Shown in pieces: positions 36,045 through 44,535 of a DNA stretch of 64,000 bases. The notes below the pieces were generated by a model, which saw nothing but the letters and a program-made list of their open reading frames with translations, was not told where the DNA came from and ran no database searches. How positions within the stretch are numbered: position 1 is the stretch's first letter; the number at the start of each line of letters is the position of its first letter. Both the position numbers and the translations under genes were made by a program. Source of the stretch: Planctomycetaceae bacterium (GTDB taxonomy: Bacteria > Planctomycetota > Planctomycetia > Planctomycetales > Planctomycetaceae); contig JAWKTX010000006.1 in the NCBI GenBank assembly GCA_041398825.1, forward strand, positions 310,001 to 374,000, in the 5' to 3' direction.

Positions 36045-36239
36045 TTATGGAGGCAGCACAAGCTCAACCTGCATTGCCGGGAAGAAGTACTTGATAATGT
36101 AGTAGACCGATCCGATCCAGAACCCAACCCAAATCATTCGAACGTACCACGGAATCACGTTGCCACGATAGTGGTGGTATACGTGCTCTGCCTCCGGCGA
36201 ATCCGGATCCGCAACCGCGGCTTGAGACACTTCAGTCAT
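36045..36239 (-). CDS. small single-helix protein of the cbb3 operon
   Basis: A 64-residue protein from the ATG at 36239; the longer frame to 36347 runs through the previous gene and is unlikely. It has an acidic N-terminus (DPDSPEAEHVYHHYRGN) and one transmembrane helix (MIWVGFWIGSVYYIIKYFF). It overlaps the upstream 110-residue gene by 8 bases (TGA/ATG type). Position and size are like CcoQ (FixQ), but the sequence is not clearly homologous, so I give no symbol. Confidence 0.7.
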   Translation of the reverse strand: MTEVSQAAVADPDSPEAEHVYHHYRGNVIPWYVRMIWVGFWIGSVYYIIKYFFPAMQVELVLPP

Positions 36240-36564
36240 GGCAATCCAGCTCCCGTTCATTCTGCAGCATAAAGTGCTTTGGCTGTTCCAGATCTTTAAA
36301 CATTCCATTGACGGCTGCCCACAGCAGCAGGAAGAAAAAGCCTGCACTGGCCAGTAGGTAATTCACGACAGGGGTTATGGCAAATCCACCTTCTGTGCCG
36401 GACTTCGAAAGATTCTTCGTCAGCTCCATCAGCTCGGCAAACTTCATCACGAAGCCCAGCATGCTCGGAATCAGAATCAGGATTCCGAAGCCAATTGTCA
36501 CGGTCCAGGCCATCGAGCGATTGTTAATCGTCCCCGGCGGCATCGATTCCTGTTCGTTATTCAT
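36232..36564 (-). CDS. 110-residue two-helix protein of the cbb3 operon
   Basis: A membrane protein from the ATG at 36564, overlapping the ccoO end by 8 bases; an ATG two codons earlier (36570) is also possible. Helices are SMAWTVTIGFGILILIPSML and YLLASAGFFFLLLWAAV, with a GTEGGFAITPVVN turn between them. No known family is recognised. Overlaps on both sides mean that it is translated with ccoO and the 64-residue protein. It may be an accessory subunit or assembly factor of the oxidase. Confidence 0.7.
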   Translation of the reverse strand: MNNEQESMPPGTINNRSMAWTVTIGFGILILIPSMLGFVMKFAELMELTKNLSKSGTEGGFAITPVVNYLLASAGFFFLLLWAAVNGMFKDLEQPKHFMLQNERELDCHD

Positions 36565-37258
36565 TTTCATCTTCGCCTTCTGCATCAGGCGAGGCCAGTT
36601 TGGTTTCGACATAGGCCTCATAGTAGGGATACTCATCCAGCCACGACCCAAGCCACTGAATGTAGGTCAACATCGCCAGGCCCTTCTTGTTCGGCTTGTC
36701 GGGAGCGCCGTCGAAGAACCACGGGTACTCCGGCATCGGAGAGCCTTCCGACAAGTCCAGCGGACGGTAGAAGTGCACCGCATGCCAATCGTTTGATCGG
36801 CGTCCACCTTCGCGGCTGAGGTCCGGACCGACCCGACGAGTTCCGAAAAGAACTGGTCGCTGAAGTTCGTTCTGGTATTCCCACGAGTGCGAGACCGGCC
36901 CAAACCGCTCTTCCTCATTTGAGACAGGTCGGACGAACTGACTGTGGCAGTGCCAGCATCCTTCTCCAACGTAAATCTTGTGTCCGTATCGAAGTGCTTC
37001 GGCGCACTTTTCGTCCCAGAACTTTTCTGCCTCTGCCTCCGCCTCCGGAATCTCTCCAAAAGCTTCCCTGAAGGAATCGGGGAACCGACGTGCAAGGTCT
37101 TCGAACTGGTATCGCAGGTTCGGAGACACCAGTTCTTCGACGGTGAGTTCCTTTTGATTCTTGTACATCAAAGCGGGAACCAGGGCGTTGGAAACAAATG
37201 CCAGCGCGAAAAAGCCCAGGCCTGCGACGTACAGAATACCTGACTTGCTTTCAAACAT
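36557..37258 (-). CDS. ccoO: cbb3-type cytochrome c oxidase subunit II
   Basis: A 233-residue protein with one N-terminal helix (ILYVAGLGFFALAFVSNAL) and a mono-heme c domain. The CxxCH is at C101-H105 (GEGCWHCHSQFVRP), and the axial Met is probably in EGSPMPEYPW, as in other CcoO proteins. FGTRRVGPDLSREGGRRSNDWH is the family's conserved middle block. An acidic insert (AEAEAEKFWDEKCAE) precedes the heme. CcoO shuttles electrons from the diheme cytochrome to the catalytic subunit. It follows ccoN by 91 bases. Confidence 0.95.
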   Translation of the reverse strand: MFESKSGILYVAGLGFFALAFVSNALVPALMYKNQKELTVEELVSPNLRYQFEDLARRFPDSFREAFGEIPEAEAEAEKFWDEKCAEALRYGHKIYVGEGCWHCHSQFVRPVSNEEERFGPVSHSWEYQNELQRPVLFGTRRVGPDLSREGGRRSNDWHAVHFYRPLDLSEGSPMPEYPWFFDGAPDKPNKKGLAMLTYIQWLGSWLDEYPYYEAYVETKLASPDAEGEDENE

Positions 37259-37349
37259 GTCTGATGATCCAAATGGGCTGATTGCTTTCGCAATTCAACT
37301 GATGTCGTGATCAGAGTGGAAACAGGAGTATCTACGCGGTATCCAATTC

Positions 37350-38749
37350 TCAGGCGGCTGCTTTTGCAGCTGCCGCGGCTCGAGTCGTCAGCCAGATGTT
37401 CTGCAGGAACGCAATCAATCCGGCAAACATAGCCAGACCGGCGAAAACCCGGATCACCCAGAACGGATACGAAAAATCAACCGAATAGTCCCACGGTTCA
37501 AGGGCGGCCCATGACCAGCCCTGAAAAACCCCAAGCAGGATCAGGTCAGCAGCCATCAGGCCGACTCCCAGTGTGGAAGCCCAGTAATGCCATGCCAGAA
37601 GTTTCTGGCTTTCCCACGGACGTCCCAGCATTCGGGGATACAGATAGGTCATGATGCCCATGATCCACATCGAAAACACACCGAACATCACCATATGTGC
37701 GTGACCGACCACCCAGTCACTGAAGTGGATAATCTTCTGAAATGTCAGTGTTACCTGAAATGAACACTGGAGACACGTCAGGAAGTAGTAAACCATCCCC
37801 GTATAGAACCACCGAATCGGCATGTTGGTCTTTACGGCACTGGGAGTGCCCCAGAGTGTGCCGATGAAGTTAATGACAACAGTTGTCACGACAAGCTCAA
37901 CTGCAATCGTTGACACCACGGCACCATACTGCAGGAACATCGGGATAGGGGTGTAGAGGAAGTGGTGGATCCCCTGAAGCGGATAGAAGAATGCCAGGCC
38001 CCCAGAAGCCAACCGGCGAAAGTCCGTGACTCCAGATGGGCTTCTTCAGAAGGATCGGCACAAAGTAATACATCCAGGCCCCAACCAAGTGGAGTTACGA
38101 ACAATCCCACCAGGTCATGAATAAACAGACCGCCGACCGCCCCCGCACTTGTTCCACCGACAAAGTATTCCGGAATGAAGTTGCCCATCGCGTACGTCAG
38201 AAATGTCCAGACGAATGCGGCGAGGAAGTACCAGAGCGTGACGTAGATAGGGCCTTTCATACGAGCAATTGGCGTCATGAAATTGATGGCTACAAGCAGA
38301 AGACCCAGCTGCGCAACGGGGTCGATCCAAACCGGCGTTTCGCCCCATTCCAGTGCCTGAGCTTCGCCAAGCAAAATACCAACCGCCGTGGCCCCGACGA
38401 CAATTTGCCAGGCAGCGTAGATCAACCATGAAAGCCTCTTATCCAGAACCGGCTGAAGGGTCAGTCGCGGCACAACCCAATGCAGGCAACCAAGAAATCC
38501 ATTCGCCAGGAAGCCGTAGGCCACGGCGTTGGTGTGAACCATCCGCCATCGTCCGGGCGAAAACAGTTCGATCCCCTGAAGCGGATTATGGCGAATCAGC
38601 TGAAACGCCATCAGTAAACCTGCCAGCATTGATGTGGTCAGGAAGATCAACGCAGTGATGAAATAGGTCCGCACTAGCTTTTCGTCAACCAGTTCGCTGT
38701 GCGTCCTGACTTGCGTCTGAGCGGGAGATGCGATTGTCGCTTCACTCAT
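37350..38749 (-). pseudogene. ccoN: cbb3-type cytochrome c oxidase subunit I, frameshifted twice as written
   Basis: The catalytic heme-copper subunit, spread over three frames. Residues from the ATG at 38749 read normally to VGLFVTPLGW near 38080. Then one extra base at 38074-38075 shifts to a frame reading MYYFVPILLKKPIWSHGL. A second extra base in a C5 run (G5 on the coding strand) at 37999-38003 shifts to a frame reading LAFFYPLQGIHHFLYTP, through to the stop at 37350. Removing two bases gives 1398 nt, 465 residues, the standard CcoN length, with its many helices and conserved His (RMVHTNAVAYG, GIHHFLYTPIP, HAHMVMFG). Either the gene is inactive or the assembly has indels. It lies 3 bases after the preceding gene's stop. 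Confidence 0.88.
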
Positions 38750-38752
38750 GTC

Positions 38753-39522
38753 TTATTGCTCGCGTGCTGTGAATTCGTGCTCGTCAGTTCCTGACGACCG
38801 AAAGAAGAACTCAGGTTTCGAATCGTTGATGCCGCAATCTCGGTTTCCAGCCCAGGCTAGTGCTGTTCGGTCGGCCGCTGGTAAGGAATGAACTTTACCA
38901 TAAGGAGCAAGCAGGGCCATGGTCCACCCAAAAACAAGGTGTGTCGACAACGCCACCCACCACGGAAGAATGCTGTTGTCCGTGATCCAGTTGCCGCCGA
39001 ACAGGGCAGGCTGCAGCCAGGCAAGAATCAGGTAGTAGTTGACGAGCCAGACTGCGACAGCGAGACGCGTATCCCCCAGATCAGTCGAGGAATTACGTTA
39101 CGGGTCAACGCGAATCGAGCGATGCCCCAATGGAACACCGTGCCCAGCACCATACCGGTTCCGATGTACAGACAGCACCCCAGCGCCAGAATCACACCAT
39201 CATCGATCACGTAGGCACTGCCCTCTGCGGTCTGCAGTTTCAGAGCCTGCTCACCCAGCGGGAACGTCAGATAAACTCTGATGATTTCCAGGGAATGCTT
39301 GCCCGCAATCGTGGACCCAATAACGTTAAACAGCAGACTCATCATGGCCGCCACGCCACCGAGCAGGAAACCTACGGTTACATAGAAACCCGTGTAAAAC
39401 TGTTCCGGATTCCATTCGCTGCCAACACTGGCTCCGCCAAGCTCTGCCTCCAGTGAGGCCATCTGCTGCCTGAGCGATTCCAGGGTTTGACGCTTTTCTT
39501 CGAGGGATGTCTGATCCGCCAT
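38753..39522 (-). pseudogene. membrane protein of the cbb3 operon, one frameshift as written
   Basis: From the ATG at 39522 a short coiled coil (SLEEKRQTLESLRQQMASLEA) is followed by two helices, including FYVTVGFLLGGVAAMMSLLF and LGCCLYIGTGMVLGTVFHWG. At a C5 run (39072-39076) the frame breaks. One added base would join IPRLIWG to DTRLAVAVWLVNYYLILAWL and then ILPWWVALSTHLVFGWTM, ending at the TAA at 38753 with an acidic tail. The repaired gene is 771 nt, 256 residues, with four to five helices. No family name is known to me. Its place between the diheme cytochrome and ccoN marks it as an oxidase accessory protein. Confidence 0.7.
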
Positions 39523-39578
39523 ATCAAGTCATCTCAGTGAAAGTAATTGCAGTGAATCCAACAATCAAACAGTGAAGG

Positions 39579-40655
39579 CTATTCAGCCCCACCTTCCGAC
39601 GATCCGCTTTCGGCGTTATCAGCTTCTGACGACGCTGTCACAAACGGCTTCACCAGACCCGCGGGAATATCTGCCTTTGCTCGCCGCTGCCCCGATGTAT
39701 GCAGCACAAAGCTGACAAGATTCCAGATGGTGTCGGGTTCACTTTGCAACGCGCTCTTGAAACCGGGCATCGGGCTTCCGTTGATTCCGTTCAGAATGCG
39801 GCGATAGACGTCGATCGGCTCCTGACCTCCATGCAGCATGCCGGAAGTCAGATCCGCAGCTCGAGTGGGGTGCCCCCAGGAATCGTTGCCGATATTGTCC
39901 TTGGTTTGCCCGCGGCCGTCTTCGCCATGACACTTGCTGCAGCCCTTGCTCAGAAAGGCCTGGCGCCCCAATTCTACCCGTTCCATCGTCAATTCAGGCT
40001 CCGGAGTCAGCGGCTGGGTGAGTGAGGATTTGGCGTCATTCCAGCGGCGAGTCACATCTTCCGCAAATTCGGGGATGTAATCCGGATCGAGCTCTTCTGC
40101 GGCTTCAGCCTCCATCGCCAACTGATACTCAAGCTCGCCACGCTGAGAAAGCACGACCACGTAATCCACCACTGCCTCCAGATCCTCCTTTGGCAGAAGA
40201 TTGAATGCAGGCATTGATGTCCCCGTGACCCCGCGACGAAGCGTCGCCATCAAGTCCTCGTGCCGCGGCTTGTAGCCATACGGGGTGGAAGTGAATTTGA
40301 AGATACCACGGGTGTAATCACGAGGCCGCGGATACATAAACCTGGCAACAGGCCCTTCGCCGTCCCCATTCACCCCATGGCATTGCACACAGCGATGCAT
40401 GTAGACCTTCTGGCCATGCTTGAGCGTCAGCTGCCTCGCAAAATCCGGCTCACCTTCGCTGACCAATTGCGGCTTCGAAGCCGTTCCGGCATTCCTGACG
40501 ACAATTCCATGGATTTCCTCCTGGAGGTCGACATCCAGCTCCTGAACCTTCAGGCTGGACGTCCATTCCAAAGGTTCCGCACGTTCACATCCACTTGAAC
40601 TCAGCAGTAACGGCACCACTAACAGCGACACCTGTGCCATCGACTTCAAACACAT
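39579..40655 (-). CDS. diheme c-type cytochrome lipoprotein, CcoP-like role
   Basis: A 358-residue protein with two heme c sites: CVQCH at 89-93 and CSKCH at 239-243, each followed by a Gly-rich loop (GVNGDGEG, GEDGRGQT) and candidate axial Met in TSMPAFN and SPMPGF. The N-terminus has a hydrophobic signal and lipobox LLSSSGC with Cys at 23, so it is probably a lipid-anchored periplasmic cytochrome. It is the first gene of the cbb3 operon. Classical CcoP has an N-terminal helix instead. I infer that this protein takes the CcoP electron-entry role. A start at the internal ATG 40640 is also possible. Confidence 0.85.
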   Translation of the reverse strand: MCLKSMAQVSLLVVPLLLSSSGCERAEPLEWTSSLKVQELDVDLQEEIHGIVVRNAGTASKPQLVSEGEPDFARQLTLKHGQKVYMHRCVQCHGVNGDGEGPVARFMYPRPRDYTRGIFKFTSTPYGYKPRHEDLMATLRRGVTGTSMPAFNLLPKEDLEAVVDYVVVLSQRGELEYQLAMEAEAAEELDPDYIPEFAEDVTRRWNDAKSSLTQPLTPEPELTMERVELGRQAFLSKGCSKCHGEDGRGQTKDNIGNDSWGHPTRAADLTSGMLHGGQEPIDVYRRILNGINGSPMPGFKSALQSEPDTIWNLVSFVLHTSGQRRAKADIPAGLVKPFVTASSEADNAESGSSEGGAE

Positions 40656-41256
40656 ACAACCCGTCCAGTCTGGTTATGTTCGGACAAGATTCGCGGACGC
40701 CTGACCCAACCTGCTCATTGGTCAAGGTTAGTCTAAATGGCCGTCCCCTGCAAAACGCACACTGCAACTGTTTCCTGAAGTGAGCGATCGATGTCGTCAG
40801 CTCCTTGCATCCGTCGTACCAATTGGCAGGCGAATTTCACAACAGACTTTTGTCTCGCTGAGTCGCACCAGAATTACTGAAGAAATGCATGAGAGGAATC
40901 GGCCGCGTGAACCGTTTATTGATCAGGGGAATCCCTGCACATGTCGCATCCGGCTAAAGTCGCAACGATCAGGATCGGGACGCATGCGCGCTCATTCGCA
41001 CAACCGCACACTGCAATGTTCGACAGGCGTGCAGCCCTGGACCGCATTGTCGTCTGTGTGCGGGCTCTCTGGTTTGCCCGGACGACACTGCCAGAATGGC
41101 CGCACGCACATAAGGCGGACCGCGGAATTAGTGTCTGCCCTTCGCACCGGATGATTGTGTGATTTGAAAAAGTACTTAATCTTCTGACAGTTCCGGATAT
41201 TTCTCGCCAAACAAATTCTCACCACACGTCCCGCCCGCCAACTGGGCCAATGCTTC
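40656..41256. other. intergenic region upstream of the cbb3 operon
   Basis: These 601 bases lie between the divergent cbb3 operon and the PQQ-like propeller gene. They should hold the oxidase promoter. I looked for an FNR/Anr dyad (TTGAT-N4-ATCAA) and found none that matches well. The open frames here (for example 40780-41154) have no family resemblance and irregular composition, so I do not call a gene. Confidence 0.45.
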
Positions 41257-42591
41257 ATGAGGAACCCAGCAATGGCAATCGTATTGCGTCCTGATTCCCG
41301 TCAGAAAACCCGCCGCACTTTGACAATCTTCGCTTTCTTCACCGGCATTTGCCTGTTTGCTTTGCCAGGCAGGGCTGCAGAACCAGCCAGCGGGCCTGAA
41401 ATCAAAGTCTCTCAGGGAGACTGGCCATGGTGGAGAGGACCCGGGCATGACGGGATTGCCGAACCTGCGCAAACACCGCCGATCACCTGGAGTGACAAGC
41501 AGAATATTGCCTGGGTGGCCCCCGTTCCTGGTCGCGGCCATGGTTCACCGATTGTGGTTGGAGATCAAGTTGTGCTGGCTACGGCTGACAAAGACAGAGA
41601 CGTGGAATCCGTACTCTGCTTTGATCGCACAACCGGAAGGCAAGTCTGGGAGTCGGTGGTCTTTCAGGGAAAACTGCCGAAGAAAATGAATGAAAAGGCA
41701 TCTCTGGCTTCCTCGACAGTGGCTTGTGACGGAGAACGATTCTTCATCAATTTTCTGAATGACGACGCGGCGTGGGCCATTGCCCTGGACAGGCAGGGCG
41801 GGAAGTTGTGGCAGACTCGATTGACAGATTATGTGATTCATCAGGGCTATGGCTCCTCGCCCCTGCTTTACGGGGAACTTGTGATCGTATCAGCCGACAA
41901 CAAGAGCGAGAGCGGTGGTGTCATCGCCGCATTGAATCGTTTGACAGGAGAAATTGTCTGGAAACGGAATCGACCGTCGAAGCCCAATTACCCGTCTCCG
42001 ACGATTGTTCATGTCAATGGCCGCGATCAGCTGATAATGACTGGCTGCGACCTTGTCACGAGCCTGAATCCATCCACTGGTGAAGTGCTTTGGGAGATCG
42101 ATGGGGCCACCACCGAATGCGTGACAACGACCGTTACTGACGGCACACACATTTTCACAAGTGGCGGCTATCCCAGAAACCATATCTCGGCGGTTGTCGC
42201 CGATGGTTCCGGCAAAGTGGCCTGGGATGAACCAATCCGAGTCTACGTACCATCAATGATCTGCAGCAGGAAACGCCTGTTCGGCGTGATGGATGCTGGC
42301 ATAGCGATCTGTCTGAAGAGCGATTCCGGGGAAGAATTGTGGAAAGGCAGACTTGCCGGAACCTTTAGCGCCTCTCCCGTGCTGGTCGGCGACCTTATCT
42401 ATGCGACCAACGAACAGGGAGAGACGTTTATCTATCGGGCGTGGGGCGAAAAGTATCAGGAAGTCGGTCGCAACCAACTGGGTGACAGCGTGTTCGCCAC
42501 TCCCACCTTCTGCGGAAATCGCATCTATATGCGGGCCGCGAGTACTGTTGATGGGAAGCGGCAGGAATACCTCTACTGCATCGCCGAATAG
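41257..42591 (+). CDS. PQQ-binding-like beta-propeller repeat protein
   Basis: A 444-residue exported protein. After a signal peptide (LTIFAFFTGICLFALPGRAAE) comes the planctomycete-typical WPWWRGPGHDGIA motif, then propeller blades with repeats such as RTTGRQVWE, RQGGKLWQTRL, LTGEIVWKRN, STGEVLWEIDG and DSGEELWKGRL. These are the Trp-docking repeats of the PQQ-like/outer membrane BamB superfamily. No quinoprotein dehydrogenase active site is evident. A start at ATG 41272, with AGGA 8 bases upstream, is also plausible. The function is unknown, probably periplasmic. Confidence 0.85.
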   Translation: MRNPAMAIVLRPDSRQKTRRTLTIFAFFTGICLFALPGRAAEPASGPEIKVSQGDWPWWRGPGHDGIAEPAQTPPITWSDKQNIAWVAPVPGRGHGSPIVVGDQVVLATADKDRDVESVLCFDRTTGRQVWESVVFQGKLPKKMNEKASLASSTVACDGERFFINFLNDDAAWAIALDRQGGKLWQTRLTDYVIHQGYGSSPLLYGELVIVSADNKSESGGVIAALNRLTGEIVWKRNRPSKPNYPSPTIVHVNGRDQLIMTGCDLVTSLNPSTGEVLWEIDGATTECVTTTVTDGTHIFTSGGYPRNHISAVVADGSGKVAWDEPIRVYVPSMICSRKRLFGVMDAGIAICLKSDSGEELWKGRLAGTFSASPVLVGDLIYATNEQGETFIYRAWGEKYQEVGRNQLGDSVFATPTFCGNRIYMRAASTVDGKRQEYLYCIAE

Positions 42592-42827
42592 CCGCCACCT
42601 TCAGAAACGTGGTCTCAATCGCATCGACGACTTGGGTGCGGCCCCATACGACCAAATTCGTGACGAGGACAAGTCGTTTTTCTCCCGCAGAGATGCCTGC
42701 AGGCGTCTGCGGGATCAAATCCCTTTCCAAATGTTTCGAATGCAAGCCCTGAGAATCGCCCGCGATTCCATTGGTTATTCTGAATGGTGAATTGCGGTTG
42801 CCATTTGGTAATCGACGGAGACCACAA

Positions 42828-43565
42828 ATGCATGACCAACGAACGCTGCCGAAAAACATTGCCGGATACCAATCGTGGAGCGACCTGACCTTTCTTCACT
42901 GGAGAATTGAACCAGAATCTATCCAAAAGCTGCTGCCGCCCGGATTGACTGTCGAGACATTCGATCATAGCGCGTGGGTTGGTATCGTGCCTTTTTCGAT
43001 GGAGAAAGTTCGTCCGTGGTGGGCACCAGCCGTTCCGGGTATTTCATGGTTTCTGGAAACCAACGTCAGAACGTATGTGAGGCATACGAACGGCGACACA
43101 GGCGTTTGGTTCTTTAGCCTGGACGCAAATTCTCGCTTGGCGGTCAGGGTCGCGAGAACTTTTTGGCGACTTCCTTACTTTTACTCTCGCTTGAAACGTT
43201 TGAGTGACACCACCGGGAAAGATGAAAGCCGGACCTACACTGGATCCCGAGCAGATCGACAGTCAACCTCTTACAAGATCCGTATCGAATTCAAACCCAC
43301 CGAAGAACTTCAGGAAGCGCAGGACGGCACGCTCGAGCATTTCCTTCTGGAGCGTTACCTGTTGTTCGCAGCCGGAAAGACAGGTAGCGAAATCTATTCC
43401 GGACGCGTGCATCATGTGCCATATCAGTTCCGGAAGTGCACCGTCCATGAGTGCTCCCAGCAACTGCTGACAGCTTCAGGAATTACATGCGATAATGGCC
43501 TGCCCGTTCATGCAGCCCATTCGCCGGGCGTTGAGGTCGTTGTGTCACCCCTGCAGAAACTCTGA
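42828..43565 (+). CDS. DUF2071 (YqjF-like) family protein
   Basis: A 245-residue cytoplasmic protein. I choose ATG 42828 because a GGAG site is 8 bases upstream (42817-42820) and the family start is near there; the frame is open to 42771. Characteristic features are SWSDLTFLHWRIEPESIQKLLPPGL, AWVGIVPFSME, the FLETNVRTYV strand, and GVWFFSLDANSRLAV. The fold is related to acetoacetate decarboxylase-like proteins, but activity is unknown. The spacing to the upstream propeller gene is 236 bases and no operon is evident. Confidence 0.85.
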   Translation: MHDQRTLPKNIAGYQSWSDLTFLHWRIEPESIQKLLPPGLTVETFDHSAWVGIVPFSMEKVRPWWAPAVPGISWFLETNVRTYVRHTNGDTGVWFFSLDANSRLAVRVARTFWRLPYFYSRLKRLSDTTGKDESRTYTGSRADRQSTSYKIRIEFKPTEELQEAQDGTLEHFLLERYLLFAAGKTGSEIYSGRVHHVPYQFRKCTVHECSQQLLTASGITCDNGLPVHAAHSPGVEVVVSPLQKL

Positions 43566-43795
43566 TGTGAATCAGCGTCTACTCGATGGCCTGCATGAAA
43601 TAGAGGCATCGAATGAATGATGACGCGAATGCCTCGAAAACCTCCATTCTCTTCGGCATTTGAGTCTCGTTTTCCGCGATTCGTCAAAAACGGCATTTAT
43701 CTTTTAAGTGGAAAGCAACAAAATGCTTGACGAATCACACCGATGGTGGATTCTTGATGCGTCACGCATATTTTTCGGCGTCTCTGGACAACTCG

Positions 43796-44296
43796 ATGTC
43801 TGCCTTGCTCAACATTACGACGATGATTGCATTCGCAACCCATGCCTTGCTGGGCTGTTGTCTGCACCATAGTCACCACCGATGCGTGGGTATCCTGAGC
43901 TCTGTTGACACTGAGAATTCATCCCCGGCCGCGACCAAAACAAGACCAGACGGTCATTTCCGCCAGACTGTGGGGCAGAAGCACGCGTGTCGTCATCGCC
44001 ATCAGACCTGCGGTTCCAGTCGCGCCAACCCGGCGAGTGGGCAGGACGTCCCTGATAGTCCGCAGTGTCCTCACGAATGTGACGGATTTGACTGTGGCCT
44101 GGTTGCAGCGAATTCGATTCGTCACGCGGTCGATCTCGTGCTGTGCGGCCATACCGTCTGCTCTCGTCTGTGCGTCCTGACGCCTGAGATCACAACGCAT
44201 TGCGCTGTCAGTGTCACCCACGATCTGGTCATTCTGGACGCACAAAGTGGCACTGCTGTGTCGCGTTGTGCGCAGAATTCTGTCTGGCGCGTCTAG
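43796..44296 (+). CDS. His/Cys-rich exported protein, possible metal-binding partner of the RND system
   Basis: A 166-residue protein from ATG 43796 (the frame is open 23 codons upstream). The N-terminus is a signal-like helix ending in ALLGCCLHHSHHRC, a dense Cys/His cluster. More Cys and His pairs follow: HACRHRHQTC, CPHECDGFDC, LCGHTVCSRLC. Cys counts are far above average for this genome. It precedes a heavy-metal RND adaptor and pump by 239 bases in the same direction, so a periplasmic metal-sequestering or sensing role is inferred. No family is recognised with certainty. Confidence 0.6.
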   Translation: MSALLNITTMIAFATHALLGCCLHHSHHRCVGILSSVDTENSSPAATKTRPDGHFRQTVGQKHACRHRHQTCGSSRANPASGQDVPDSPQCPHECDGFDCGLVAANSIRHAVDLVLCGHTVCSRLCVLTPEITTHCAVSVTHDLVILDAQSGTAVSRCAQNSVWRV

Positions 44297-44535
44297 AAGC
44301 CCCGCATTGATTGCTCGTGCCTCTCTCCAGCAGGCGCGACTAGCCCTCGTTGGTGTGAGCTCGAATCCGGTTCACCAGCCAGCAGCCTTCGTTCCTTCCG
44401 GCCCCACTGGCTGCACGCACATTGGTTGCTTGGGTCTGCGATACAACTTTCGCATCCCGGGCGATCATATGCTGGCATCTGTAATCAAACAGTCAGGCTG
44501 GTTTGCGCACAATTCATTTCCACGGAGACATTCCG

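Noticed and set aside
36045..36239. Naming the 64-residue protein CcoQ
   Set aside because: Size and place fit, but sequence similarity to FixQ/CcoQ is not visible, so no symbol was given.
40992..41258. 88-codon minus frame upstream of the PQQ-like propeller gene
   Set aside because: No domain, no ribosome binding site, composition not protein-like.
43727..43795. N-terminal extension of the His/Cys-rich protein
   Set aside because: The extension lacks a signal; ATG 43796 gives a proper signal-like helix directly.
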